Part shown: piece by piece, positions 7,962 through 15,921 of the stretch
How positions within the stretch are numbered: the stretch's first letter is position 1
Layout: the number at the start of each line of letters is the position of its first letter
Assembly: GCA_964343705.1 (NCBI GenBank)
Contig: CAYFJX010000002.1
Coordinates: 1-64,000, forward strand
DNA from: JAUSFM01 sp964343705
GTDB taxonomy: Archaea > Nanobdellota > Nanobdellia > Woesearchaeales > UBA12501
Length of the DNA: 64,000 nucleotides
Direction: 5' to 3'
Translations under genes and position numbers: made by a program
Notes under the pieces: model-generated
Seen by the model: the letters and a program-made list of their open reading frames with translations, nothing else
Told to the model about the DNA's origin: nothing
The model's database searches: none

Positions 7962-8819
7962 CTATTTCTTCGCTCGGCCAGTTGCCTTAGGAGCAGCACC
8001 TTTCATTGTCTGTGTAATTCTAGACAGTTCATGCACATTCTCCATGAACCCAGGAAGAATCTTTTGAAATACTTGCTCAAGTGCTTTAATCTCAGTGCTT
8101 ACATTGGTTAAACCCTTGTCATAATCACTAATTTTGCCTAGGACACCTTCATGGAGTTTGTCAACAGTTTTATTCAATTCTTCAATTTGTTGTTCCATTT
8201 TTGCTGTCTTGGTTTCAATCGCGTCTTTCCATTCAATAATGTGATTCACACTTTCCATGAGTTCTGCCCATTTCTCTTCAATAATTGCTTCTGCAACTTC
8301 GTGAATACGGGCTTCTCCTGGACTAATATCTTCTGACATTGGTGCGCTTGGACCTGGTTCTGGACCGCCTTGCATGCCTGCTTGCATTCCTTGTGGCATT
8401 CCTCCTGCTGCTGGAGGTGGACTACCTGGGCCACCCTGGCCACCTGGCATTGGAGCTCCTCCTGCTGGGCCTCCTGGCATAGGACTTCCGCCAGGACCAC
8501 CCGGGCCTGCTTGCACAGGTGCTGGGTGTACACCAACTTTTATGTCTGCCTGATTAAAGGCATTGTTTATCTGATCAATACTATAACCAAATCGTTGCAA
8601 ATTTTGTATGATTTGATTATTACTAAGTCCTTGATTACGCATGTTAACCACATGCTGGATTGGTATATCTTGTGGATTGGGCATTTTTTGACCTCCTTGA
8701 GTATCTTGTTGTAATGATTGTAGTGCCTGAATTGAATCTGGCGATGAGGGATCACCTGGATCTGTTTCAGGATAGCCTGCTGGTTTTTTGGGTGATAATA
8801 ACCGTTTTAATAATGCCAT
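7962..8819 (-). CDS. Coiled-coil protein with Gly/Pro-rich linker, pilus-locus associated
   Basis: A 285-residue protein in three parts. Residues about 55-90 (QGLSNNQIIQNLQRFGYS) form a short UBA-like three-helix motif that recurs in the proteins at 17465 and 57049. Residues about 95-165 are a low-complexity Gly/Pro/Met linker. Residues about 170-275 are a long coiled coil beginning IHEVAEAIIEEKWAEL. It lies 41 bases downstream of another coiled-coil gene and opposite the ArlI/ArlJ-like pair. Such coiled coils recall archaellum accessory proteins (ArlC/D/E), but the similarity is architectural only. A GAGGAA ribosome site precedes the ATG. Confidence 0.75.
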   Translation of the reverse strand: MALLKRLLSPKKPAGYPETDPGDPSSPDSIQALQSLQQDTQGGQKMPNPQDIPIQHVVNMRNQGLSNNQIIQNLQRFGYSIDQINNAFNQADIKVGVHPAPVQAGPGGPGGSPMPGGPAGGAPMPGGQGGPGSPPPAAGGMPQGMQAGMQGGPEPGPSAPMSEDISPGEARIHEVAEAIIEEKWAELMESVNHIIEWKDAIETKTAKMEQQIEELNKTVDKLHEGVLGKISDYDKGLTNVSTEIKALEQVFQKILPGFMENVHELSRITQTMKGAAPKATGRAKK

Positions 8820-8860
8820 ACTAGTTCCTCGACCTGTTATACTTTATAATGTTATATATT

Positions 8861-9397
8861 TTAGTGAATAGGAAGATTAGATGCTGTACCTGCATGTTGA
8901 GCTTGTTGTAATTCTTCAACACGAGCAAGAAGCTTGTCAAACTCTGCCCGAGTCACAAAATTCATAGGCTCCCACAAGTTAAGGTAATGCTGCATAGTCT
9001 GCACTTCATCACTTTTTGCGCAGTCTTTGAGTTCTTTAACAATAATTTTTACTTTGTCACGCAAATCAACAAATTCAGTGCGGTAGTCTGAAAGTTCCTC
9101 TCCAAGGGCTTTTGTTTCCTTATTAGAGCCTTTACTCATCTTAAGGATGCTCTTATCACTAAGCTGTACTTTTTTTCGTAGATTAGTATATCGTTCTTCA
9201 AGCACCATAAGACGCCTTCCAAGATTAGAAAAATCTTTAGCAAGAGCTGATAAATCTTCATTTGTACCTGCTGCTGGCGCAGGCGTGTCTTTTTTACCAA
9301 AGAAACTAGGATGTTCTTTTTTAGGTTCATGCGCCTCTGCTGGCTTCTTATCACGGCCATCATGACCAGCTCCTGGCATTACAGCATTATGTTGCAT
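8861..9397 (-). CDS. Coiled-coil protein, ArlC/D-like (FlaC/FlaD-like) candidate
   Basis: 178 residues: a charged, disordered N-terminus (about 1-45), a coiled coil (about 50-130, LGRRLMVLEERYTNLRKKV) and a C-terminal helical block containing YLNLWEPMNFVTRAEFDKLL. A coiled coil followed by a Trp-containing W-x-x-x-x-F-V-T-R block resembles the ArlD/E family that forms part of the archaellum motor ring. Position next to ArlI/ArlJ genes supports this, though the match is partial. It has a GAGGGG ribosome site and a TTTATAAATA box near 9490-9500, divergent from the ATPase promoter. Confidence 0.65.
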   Translation of the reverse strand: MQHNAVMPGAGHDGRDKKPAEAHEPKKEHPSFFGKKDTPAPAAGTNEDLSALAKDFSNLGRRLMVLEERYTNLRKKVQLSDKSILKMSKGSNKETKALGEELSDYRTEFVDLRDKVKIIVKELKDCAKSDEVQTMQHYLNLWEPMNFVTRAEFDKLLARVEELQQAQHAGTASNLPIH

Positions 9398-9487
9398 AGT
9401 ACCCCTCTTTTATGGTATTGTACCCTATGTGCCCTTCCCCCTTAGTTAGTGTGAGGCATGGGTTTTTTGTTGATGGAGTTTGAAAAT

Positions 9488-9552
9488 ATTTATAAATCCA
9501 CTTTGTTTTAGAGTATCTGACTAGATATACGAGTAGTAAACTCTTATATAAA
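9488..9552. promoter_or_regulatory. Divergent promoter pair of the pilus-like locus
   Basis: Two TATA boxes face opposite ways between the coiled-coil gene and the motor ATPase gene. On the minus strand, TTTATAAATA at about 9489-9499 serves the coiled-coil operon. On the plus strand, CTTATATAAAG at about 9542-9552 serves the ATPase. Both leave short leaders with ribosome sites (GAGGGG and GAAGGT). The arrangement would let one regulator control both arms of the locus. Confidence 0.6.
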
Positions 9553-9589
9553 GTTTGTTCAAAAAAAGAGTAGAAGGTAAGAACCCATC

Positions 9590-11872
9590 ATGGTAAAAGA
9601 GGTCTGGAAGCACGATATTCTACGGGAAGGAGAAGAGGTTATAGTACGATTTGACTGTTCTCACATGCTACGAACACCGTCAATAGAAGATGACGCGTTA
9701 TTCATGAATAAAACAATTGAAGTACTTGCTGAAGCTGGAAATGCTACCAAAATTGTATTTTTCCAAAAACGAGATTTTGAATATGATTTTAACCAAACCC
9801 AAATCTTGCTTGAGATTGCACGATTGTTTAACACCCTGGTAAAACAAAAAGAACACTTTAGTCTTGAAGCTCTAAGCCTAGGAGGTAAAGGAAAGAAAAA
9901 CATTGATGGAAGATACAACACCATTCATGGCACTATTTTTCGCATGATAAAAGAAGATCCAGTTGGTTGTTACATTGAACTTAATCGACTGGTCCGAGTT
10001 GAACGTATTAATCTTGACAAGACCCCTGAGGGTGTGGAGGCTGAATGTGTTAAAAAATACATTGCATTACTACGATTTATTGCTAAACAACTTGAACAAA
10101 CTAAATTAATGATACTTGCACTTCCTCATCTTGCAGGGGTGCGTGTGGGTCGTCGAGATGTGTATCGAGAAATTTTCAGGCCAGTTATTAAACCAGATTT
10201 TATGTTCACCAAACTCATGTCACAATTCCCTCATGATGGAGAAGAGATTGACAGCTACACTATTGGTGATGAGGAAATTGAAGTTACTATTTTCAAGTTT
10301 CCTGAGTCAGTCAAGTATTTGTATCACCTTATGCCTCCGGAGTTCAAATTAAACGAGGATGAGTATGACTTACTTGACACTGCACGACGTGTTATGGCAG
10401 AACACAAACCTAAGAAGGAAGAGTTTGTAAATCCTCAACGAATGAGGGAAGTCTTCTTCCATGTTGGTCGAGATCTTATTGAAGAACTTGCCAACTTCAA
10501 AAATCTTAAAATTACTGCAAAAAAAGTTGAGATGCTCACCAAAATTCTTGTACGGTACACTGTTGGTTTTGGTTTAATTGAAGTCCTTCTTAATGATCCT
10601 AAAATTCAAGACGTGTCAGTGAACAGCCCCTATGGTAAAATTCCAATTTTTCTAGTGCACGCTGACTACGCAGATTGTGATAGCAATATTATTCCAACAC
10701 AAAACGAAGCAGAAAGTTGGGCGTCAAAACTACGGATGATCTCAGGTAGGCCTTTAGATGAAGCTAACCCCATTCTTGATACAGAGTTAGATCTTGGATT
10801 TGCAACAGCCCGTATCTCAGTCATTTCTAAACCCCTTGACCCTACCGGACTTGCATATTCATTTAGGCGACATAGGAACAAACCATGGACACTGCCATTG
10901 TTTATTAAATACAAGATGATCAATCCAATGGGTGCAGGGTTGCTAAGTTTCATTATTGATGGAACTCGGACAATGCTTATTGCTGGAACACGAAGTAGTG
11001 GAAAATCCAGTTTTCTAACAGGTTTATTGATTGAAATTATGAGACGATACAGAATTATTACTGTTGAAGACACACTGGAATTGCCTGTTGAAGCTATGCG
11101 TGATTTGGGTTTTAATATTCAAGGTTTAAAAGTTGCTTCTGGCCTTGCAAAGGGAACATCTGAAATGAGTGCTGCTGATGGGATTAGAAGTACGCTGCGT
11201 CTTGGAGACTCTTCTTTGATTGTAGGAGAAGTACGAAGTAAAGAAGCATTGGCATTGTATGAAGCTATGCGTGTTGGAGCAGCAGCTAACGTTGTTGCTG
11301 GAACAATTCATGGGGATAGCCCGTATGGTATTTTCGACAGGGTTGTAAATGATATTGGTGTTCCAAAAACTTCTTTCAAAGCAACTGACATAATCATAAT
11401 TGCAAACCCTATTCGGAGCGCTGATGGTATCCACCGATTTAGAAGGGTAACTCAAATCACGGAAGTGAGAAAAACATGGGAAGATGATCCTATGTTAGAG
11501 AATGGGTTTGTTGACTTGATGAAATATGACAGTACTGCTGACGAGCTACAAGTAAGTGATGATTTGATTAATGGTGAAAGTGAGATTTTGAAGGGCATTG
11601 CAGCTAATATTCCTGAATTTGTAGGAAACTGGGACGCGCTTTGGGAAAACATTGAGCTTCGAGCAAAATGTAAGGAAACACAAATGTTGTATGCAGAAAA
11701 AGCTGGTGATCCAGAACTTATGGAAGCTCCATTTACTATTTTGTGCAATGATCGAATGCATGTACTAACTGATAAAGTAAAACAAGACGTCGGAAGTATG
11801 GATAGCAAACTTATTTTTACTGAGTGGGAAACTTGGTTAAAACGAACCATAAAAAAGCATATGATGACGTAG
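9590..11872 (+). CDS. ArlI/GspE-family secretion ATPase (pilus or archaellum motor)
   Basis: A 760-residue secretion superfamily ATPase. The C-terminal RecA-like domain carries Walker A (GTRSSGKSS, about 466-474), the Asp box (TVEDTLELP), Walker B (SLIVGEVR, about 541) and the His box (VVAGTIHGDS). These ATPases form hexamers at the inner membrane face that power assembly of type IV pili or rotation of archaella. Canonical ArlI is nearer 550 residues; this one has a long N-terminal extension of about 300 residues before the NPQRMREVFFHVGRDL region. A TATA box and GAAGGT ribosome site lead to the ATG. The platform protein follows 96 bases later, supporting a working motor pair. No pilin or prepilin peptidase gene is in the window. 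Confidence 0.9.
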   Translation: MVKEVWKHDILREGEEVIVRFDCSHMLRTPSIEDDALFMNKTIEVLAEAGNATKIVFFQKRDFEYDFNQTQILLEIARLFNTLVKQKEHFSLEALSLGGKGKKNIDGRYNTIHGTIFRMIKEDPVGCYIELNRLVRVERINLDKTPEGVEAECVKKYIALLRFIAKQLEQTKLMILALPHLAGVRVGRRDVYREIFRPVIKPDFMFTKLMSQFPHDGEEIDSYTIGDEEIEVTIFKFPESVKYLYHLMPPEFKLNEDEYDLLDTARRVMAEHKPKKEEFVNPQRMREVFFHVGRDLIEELANFKNLKITAKKVEMLTKILVRYTVGFGLIEVLLNDPKIQDVSVNSPYGKIPIFLVHADYADCDSNIIPTQNEAESWASKLRMISGRPLDEANPILDTELDLGFATARISVISKPLDPTGLAYSFRRHRNKPWTLPLFIKYKMINPMGAGLLSFIIDGTRTMLIAGTRSSGKSSFLTGLLIEIMRRYRIITVEDTLELPVEAMRDLGFNIQGLKVASGLAKGTSEMSAADGIRSTLRLGDSSLIVGEVRSKEALALYEAMRVGAAANVVAGTIHGDSPYGIFDRVVNDIGVPKTSFKATDIIIIANPIRSADGIHRFRRVTQITEVRKTWEDDPMLENGFVDLMKYDSTADELQVSDDLINGESEILKGIAANIPEFVGNWDALWENIELRAKCKETQMLYAEKAGDPELMEAPFTILCNDRMHVLTDKVKQDVGSMDSKLIFTEWETWLKRTIKKHMMT

Positions 11873-11968
11873 GGAGTAACAACCTTTTTAATGGGTAAAA
11901 ACACCATATAAGGAATATATAACAAATACTCTATCAAAAAAAGAGACGTACATTAAAAGAGGGTGATC

Positions 11969-14254
11969 ATGGGATTATTTGATAAAAGGCCTGTTCCAAA
12001 AGAAGGTGAGGGTGCTGCAGGTGACGAGCGTGCCCAGCTACAAAAAGAAATTGCAGGTGCGATGGAAAAGTACAAGAACCAACTTGACCAAAATATGAAC
12101 ACACTCAATCCAGAGGAAGCATCAGGAGATCAAGATTCTATTGAAACTAAAGAGTATCAAGAATTTAAGGAAGAATACATGCCGGGGCACATGTCATTCT
12201 ATGAAAAAGCATGTAATCAGGCTGAAAAACTCATCAAGATTCACCCTCCAGAAGATAAGCATGACGAGATTCAAGGATACATAAACATTTGTCATTTGAA
12301 TATCACACCTACAGGAGTATACTCTCTTTCATTTCTTGCCCCTATTGCACTTGCGCTTGTCAGTGCATTGTTTGGATTAATCTTCTTGCAGTCTATGTTT
12401 TTTGTGGTTTTCTTTTTTATTTTTGGGTATGCAACACTCAAACCAATGCAAGGTATACCAAAGTTTATGGCGAATAGTTGGCGGATGAAAGCAAGTAATC
12501 AAATGGTACTTGGAGTTTTTTACGTTGTGACGTATATGAGGCACACCTCAAACTTGGAACTTGCGATTGCTTTTGCTTCTGATCATTTATCACCCCCTCT
12601 ATCTCTTGATTTTAGAAAGGTGTTGTGGGATATTGAAACTGGAAAGTATGAGGGAATAAAGGAATCTCTAGACGCATATCTTATGACATGGAAAGAATGG
12701 GCACCTGAATTTGTTGAAGGTATGCATTTGATTGAATCATCTTTGTATGAAGGAGAAGAAAGTCGACGTGTTGAAATGCTTGATAAGTCGTTGGCTACCA
12801 TGCTTGATCAAACGTATGAAAAAATGTTGCATTATGCACAGAACTTGAAAAGTCCCATGACCATGTTGCATATGATGGGTGTTATCTTACCCATATTAGG
12901 ATTAGTTATTCTTCCGCTTGTGGTAAGTTTTATGTCAGGCATTAAATGGTGGCATCTTTCATTACTATATAATGTTGCACTGCCTGCAGGAGTTTTTTAT
13001 CTTGCCATGACTATTCTTGCAACGCGCCCAAGCGGGTATGGTGATAGTGATATTTCTAATAATCCTGAGATTAAAAAATTCAAGAAGATCTTGATTAAGT
13101 TTGCTGGCAGGGAGATTCGACTTGAACCCTTGTATATTTGTCTTATTTTTTTCGCTGTTTTTGTGCTTATTGGTTTGTCGCCCATCCTTATCCATATGGC
13201 GACGTATGATTCAGCTCATAAAACCCAGCATTGGGATCTTATTTTGAACAAGGATTGGAAATTACAGACAACGAATAAAATGGTGGATAATGGTGCTAAA
13301 CTAGCGTTGCTTGAATATCGTATTTCAAAGCCAAAGCCAGGTTCTGTTGGTGGGGAGGTGTTAGGGCCGTTTGGCTTGGGCGCGTCGATGTTAAGTTTAT
13401 GTTTGATTATTGGTATAGGTGTTGGATTTGGATTGTATTTTAAATTAAGATCGAAAAATGTTATTAAGATTAGACAACGTAGTCAAAAACTTGAACAGGA
13501 GTTTGCCTCAGCATTGTACCAGTTAGGAAATAGAATAGGAGATGGCATTCCTGCTGAGATAGCTTTTAGTAAGGTTGCTCAGAACATGGAAGGTTCTGTT
13601 TCTGGTGAATTTTTTCAGTTGGTTTCAACCAATATTTCTCGTGGTGGAATGGGAGTTGAGCAGGCAATTTTTGACCCTGAGTATGGTGCTCTTGTCCATT
13701 ACCCTTCAAGTGTTATTGATTCATCAATGAAGGTTTTAACTGAAAGTGCGAAAAAAGGACCTAAGATAGCAGCTGCGGCACTGATCAATGTTTCCAATTA
13801 TTTAAAAGAAATGCACAAGGTTAATGAGCGGTTAAAAGATTTGCTTGCTGACATTGTTGCATCTATGAGGTCGCAAGTTAAATTCATGGCGCCGGTTATT
13901 TCAGGTATTGTTATTGGTATTACTTCTATGATCACGACTATCCTTGGAAAGGTTGGTGCTCAAATGAAACGACTTGCAGAAGGTGGCGGTGGTGGTCTTC
14001 TTGAAATGTTTGGTGATGGTGTACCAACGTATTACTTCCAGTTCATGGTTGGTTTGTATGTTGTGCAAATTGTGTATATTCTTAGTATTATGACGAATGG
14101 TATTGAAAATGGTTCTGATGAATTAAACGAGAGATACATGCTAGGTCATAATTTAGTTAGGAGCATTATCCTGTATGTGTGTTGTTCTGGTGCTGTAATG
14201 CTATTGTTCAACATCCTAGCAGTGACTATTCTAAAAGGCATTGCTAAAGGATAG
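11969..14254 (+). CDS. ArlJ/TadC-type membrane platform protein, double length
   Basis: A 761-residue membrane protein with two type II secretion F-like cytoplasmic regions: about 190-290 (WAPEFVEGMHLIESSLYEGEE) and about 505-630 (LYQLGNRIGDGIPAEIAFSK). Groups of membrane helices lie near 110-150, 300-350, 395-415, 470-490 and the C-terminus. Such proteins anchor the motor ATPase and transmit its work to pilin assembly. Fused or long ArlJ variants are known in archaea. The start is the ATG at 11969, preceded by GAGGGTGATC; the GTG two codons earlier lies inside that ribosome site. A TATATAAC box upstream may give it its own promoter. An element with a long terminal stem begins three bases after the stop. 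Confidence 0.88.
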   Translation: MGLFDKRPVPKEGEGAAGDERAQLQKEIAGAMEKYKNQLDQNMNTLNPEEASGDQDSIETKEYQEFKEEYMPGHMSFYEKACNQAEKLIKIHPPEDKHDEIQGYINICHLNITPTGVYSLSFLAPIALALVSALFGLIFLQSMFFVVFFFIFGYATLKPMQGIPKFMANSWRMKASNQMVLGVFYVVTYMRHTSNLELAIAFASDHLSPPLSLDFRKVLWDIETGKYEGIKESLDAYLMTWKEWAPEFVEGMHLIESSLYEGEESRRVEMLDKSLATMLDQTYEKMLHYAQNLKSPMTMLHMMGVILPILGLVILPLVVSFMSGIKWWHLSLLYNVALPAGVFYLAMTILATRPSGYGDSDISNNPEIKKFKKILIKFAGREIRLEPLYICLIFFAVFVLIGLSPILIHMATYDSAHKTQHWDLILNKDWKLQTTNKMVDNGAKLALLEYRISKPKPGSVGGEVLGPFGLGASMLSLCLIIGIGVGFGLYFKLRSKNVIKIRQRSQKLEQEFASALYQLGNRIGDGIPAEIAFSKVAQNMEGSVSGEFFQLVSTNISRGGMGVEQAIFDPEYGALVHYPSSVIDSSMKVLTESAKKGPKIAAAALINVSNYLKEMHKVNERLKDLLADIVASMRSQVKFMAPVISGIVIGITSMITTILGKVGAQMKRLAEGGGGGLLEMFGDGVPTYYFQFMVGLYVVQIVYILSIMTNGIENGSDELNERYMLGHNLVRSIILYVCCSGAVMLLFNILAVTILKGIAKG

Positions 14255-14256
14255 AG

Positions 14257-14414
14257 AGTTACTGCACCTTGGAGTTTATTCGCAAAATAACCGATTCGCT
14301 CAGTGAACAAGTATGTTCGCTGGCGTCCCAGTGAGCTCTGCTCACTGAGGACATGCAGGTTATTTTGCGCAAGTTCCCCGAGCGGATGCGAGGGTTTTGC
14401 TCTGTGCAGTAACT
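14257..14414 (+). repeat. Structured CTTGGAG element, copy A
   Basis: A 158-base element closed by a perfect 11-bp terminal inverted repeat (AGTTACTGCAC at 14257-14267 with 14404-14414). Inside are a CTTGGAGTTTAT box (14268-14279), a perfect 12-bp stem (14281-14292 with 14358-14369) and a 9-bp hairpin with one G-U pair (14301-14322). A further hairpin (14325-14352) has a GAGC-TCT-GCTC tip on a 4-bp base. A final CCC-GA-GC/GC-GA-GGG stem with GGAT loop (about 14377-14393) would hold tandem G-A pairs. It begins 3 bases after a stop codon. Copies B and C share the box and overall plan. Confidence 0.75.
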
Positions 14415-14450
14415 AAAACAATATAAACCATCACCATACTTACACACACA

Positions 14451-14993
14451 ATGAAACGACTCTTAACAAATAAAACAGTACGCAAGTATGCACCTCAAAT
14501 CATTGGTGTCTTGCTCTTGCTTTCAATCATCATGTTTTTCACGAAGCTGTTCTTGTTTGTAACCTTCTTAGCGATTTCTATTGCTGCATCTTTTATTCCA
14601 GTAATCATCGGCACCAGAAGCATTGGCTTTGAATTTATCACATTTCCATCCCTCATATTTCTCTACCTGTATGGGTGGTGGGATGCATCAGTGTTTTGTG
14701 TAGTTTCTCTCTTTTTTTGGATATTTATAACAAGAAGCATGTCCCTAAACAGCTTTTTAGCATTTGGTATTGTTCCTATTCTTCTTGCTGGCCTCATCCC
14801 TCTTAAAGGACTGGGCATATTTGCGCTGGGTATGATCTTATCAATTGTTGGCAATCTTATTTTCACCATTATCACGATTGCATTTGGTACTGCACCAATC
14901 CATAGGCGGATTATTTATTTTGGAACGCATGTTGCCTGGTCATGGTTCCTGTTTGGTACGTTTGGTGAGATGATTTTGAAAATGGTTATGTGA
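14451..14993 (+). CDS. Polytopic membrane protein, unknown
   Basis: A 180-residue protein with about five or six hydrophobic helices and a basic N-terminus (MKRLLTNKTVRKY). No catalytic motif is visible. The final residues WFLFGTFGEMILKMVM are encoded by a stretch of which a decayed second copy exists at 15389-15438, on the far side of the DUF2200 gene. The ATG is 36 bases after structured element A. A weak GTT-rich upstream region gives no clear ribosome site. The downstream DUF2200 gene starts 19 bases later, so the two are probably cotranscribed. Confidence 0.75.
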   Translation: MKRLLTNKTVRKYAPQIIGVLLLLSIIMFFTKLFLFVTFLAISIAASFIPVIIGTRSIGFEFITFPSLIFLYLYGWWDASVFCVVSLFFWIFITRSMSLNSFLAFGIVPILLAGLIPLKGLGIFALGMILSIVGNLIFTIITIAFGTAPIHRRIIYFGTHVAWSWFLFGTFGEMILKMVM

Positions 14994-15012
14994 GTTTGAG
15001 AGGAAGAAAAAT

Positions 15013-15375
15013 ATGAAAACAACCCCTGAACACGATGAGAGAATAGCAAATATGACATTTGCATCAGTGTATCCCCTCCACTTAGCAAAAGTAGAAAAGA
15101 AAGGGAGAACAAAAAAAGAGCTGCACCAAGTAATACAATGGTTAACTGGCTTTGATGAAGAAAAGCTACGAAAACTTACTGATGAAAAAGTAACTTTTCA
15201 GACATTCTTTCAGAAAGCAAAGTTAAACCCAAATGCACATCTCATTACAGGAGTAATATGTGGATACCGTATAGAAGAAATCAAAAATCCGTTAACACAA
15301 AAAGCAAGATATTTGGACAAGCTTGTTGACGAGTTAGCAAAGGGGAGAGCAATGGATAAGATTCTGAGGAAATAA
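15013..15375 (+). CDS. DUF2200 family protein
   Basis: A 120-residue protein matching DUF2200 across its length. Conserved segments are MTFASVYPLHLAKVEKKGRT, VIQWLTGFDEE, FFQKAKLNPNAHLITGVICG and YLDKLVDELAKGRAMDKILR. Function of the family is unknown; members are small soluble proteins, mostly bacterial with patchy archaeal occurrence, which together with the flanking duplicated debris suggests local gene gain. A GAGAGGAAG ribosome site precedes the ATG. It is followed by more than 500 bases of non-coding, structured sequence. Confidence 0.85.
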   Translation: MKTTPEHDERIANMTFASVYPLHLAKVEKKGRTKKELHQVIQWLTGFDEEKLRKLTDEKVTFQTFFQKAKLNPNAHLITGVICGYRIEEIKNPLTQKARYLDKLVDELAKGRAMDKILRK

Positions 15376-15388
15376 AAGACATGGTCCG

Positions 15389-15438
15389 GGTTCTTATTTG
15401 ATATGTTTGGTGACATGGTTCTAAAATGATTATGTGAC
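15389..15438 (+). pseudogene. Decayed duplicate of the 3' end of the 14451 membrane-protein gene
   Basis: About 50 bases here align with the last 50 bases of the membrane-protein gene ending at 14993. Read in the matching frame they encode FLFDMFGDMVLK, against FLFGTFGEMILK in the intact gene. A one-base deletion then breaks the frame before the shared ATTATGTGA ending. This is a relic of a duplicated gene whose body is gone, or of an insertion that duplicated the flank. The DUF2200 gene lies between the two copies. Confidence 0.65.
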
Positions 15439-15554
15439 CACTGGACATCTATTTTACCGAAATGCTTCCGGAATTGATTTCTAAAACAGTGTTACAGCTC
15501 TTCTCGTCATCATTCGAAAATTCTCCGCAGGGATTATTCCGTCCACTAGACACA

Positions 15555-15603
15555 ATTTTCGTCAAAGACGAAAATGTGCATCTGAGCTCTGCTCAGATTG
15601 CAC
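15555..15603 (+). repeat. Structured element, partial copy D
   Basis: Two consecutive perfect hairpins. ATTTTCGTC (15555-15563) pairs with 15567-15575 around AAA. Then a hairpin at 15576-15603 has a 4-bp base (GTGC/GCAC), an 8-bp stem and a GAGC-TCT-GCTC tip, with one unpaired T on the 3' side. Its segment lengths (4+8+3+8+1+4) are the same as the hairpin of copy A (14325-14352) and of copy C (63850-63877), with different paired bases. The CTTGGAG box and long terminal stem are not seen. A direct repeat CACTGGACAT lies at 15439-15448 and 15601-15610. Confidence 0.55.
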
Positions 15604-15624
15604 TGGACATACGTCCGCGACAAA

Positions 15625-15790
15625 CTTATATAGCTCGAAAACTATACGGAAAGTAATGAAAAAAAGAAAGATAACCCTTAGGCAAGGGAAAAAGGTTCAG
15701 ACCCTAAGAATAAAGAACATCTTGAAATATTTAAATCTTTCGCAATGCCTGGGTAACCCTAATCAGGTAAGGGAGGGAGGTTCAGACCCT
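15625..15790 (+). other. Tandem promoter-plus-RNA-like module upstream of the homing endonuclease
   Basis: Two related units. Unit 1 has a TTATATAG box (about 15625-15633) and the module 15672-15708. Unit 2 has an ATATTTAAAT box (about 15727-15736) and the module 15754-15790. Each module starts TAACCCT, forms a CCCT/AGGG hairpin, and ends with the identical 13-mer AGGTTCAGACCCT (15693-15705 and 15778-15790). Downstream of unit 2 follow a stem with a GCAA tetraloop (15794-15807) and a GGGG/CCCC hairpin near 15843-15857. No known riboswitch or tRNA could be fitted. A group I-like or other structured RNA linked to the endonuclease gene is possible. Confidence 0.5.
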
Positions 15791-15873
15791 CTCAGTCAGC
15801 AATGACTTCGGGGTTCAAATCTCTTTAGAGTGCTAAGCTCTTGGGGTGAAACTCCCCGCTCAGGCGCATTCCC

Positions 15874-15916
15874 ATCACCCTCATGTTTTTACAGGGTGAA
15901 AAACATGAGAGGTGAT
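15874..15916 (+). promoter_or_regulatory. Long hairpin enclosing the endonuclease ribosome site
   Basis: A 17-bp imperfect stem: ATCACC (15874-15879) and CTCATGTTTTT (15880-15890) pair with AAAAACATGAG (15899-15909) and GGTGAT (15911-15916), leaving one bulged A. The ribosome site GAGGTGAT lies wholly in the 3' strand, so translation of the following gene should be repressed while the stem is closed. The loop contains AGGGTG, which can instead pair with CACCCT at 15876-15881, giving an alternative fold that would free the site. Confidence 0.7.
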
Positions 15917-15921
15917 TGATG

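Noticed and set aside
14257..14414. Ordinary MITE or insertion-sequence remnant for the CTTGGAG elements
   Set aside because: The terminal inverted repeats differ completely between copies, no target-site duplications were seen, and stems are kept by paired changes, which argues for structure rather than recent transposition. A structure-recognised element is not excluded.
15462..15656. Open frame of 64 codons between DUF2200 and the homing endonuclease
   Set aside because: It runs straight through the two perfect hairpins of element D, has no ribosome site or TATA box at the right distance, and the peptide has no recognisable pattern.
15841..15870. Similarity of GGGGTGAAACTCCCC to part of the FMN riboswitch
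   Set aside because: Only one hairpin resembles it; the other conserved stems and loops of the riboswitch are absent and the downstream gene is a homing endonuclease.
15740..15873. Possible tRNA or split tRNA, because GGGGTTCAAATC and CATTCCCA resemble a T-loop and the tRNA-Phe 3' end
   Set aside because: No acceptor stem pairs with the 3' segment, the D-arm is missing, and 40 extra bases separate the T-loop-like piece from the putative end. Kept only as a structured RNA of unknown type.
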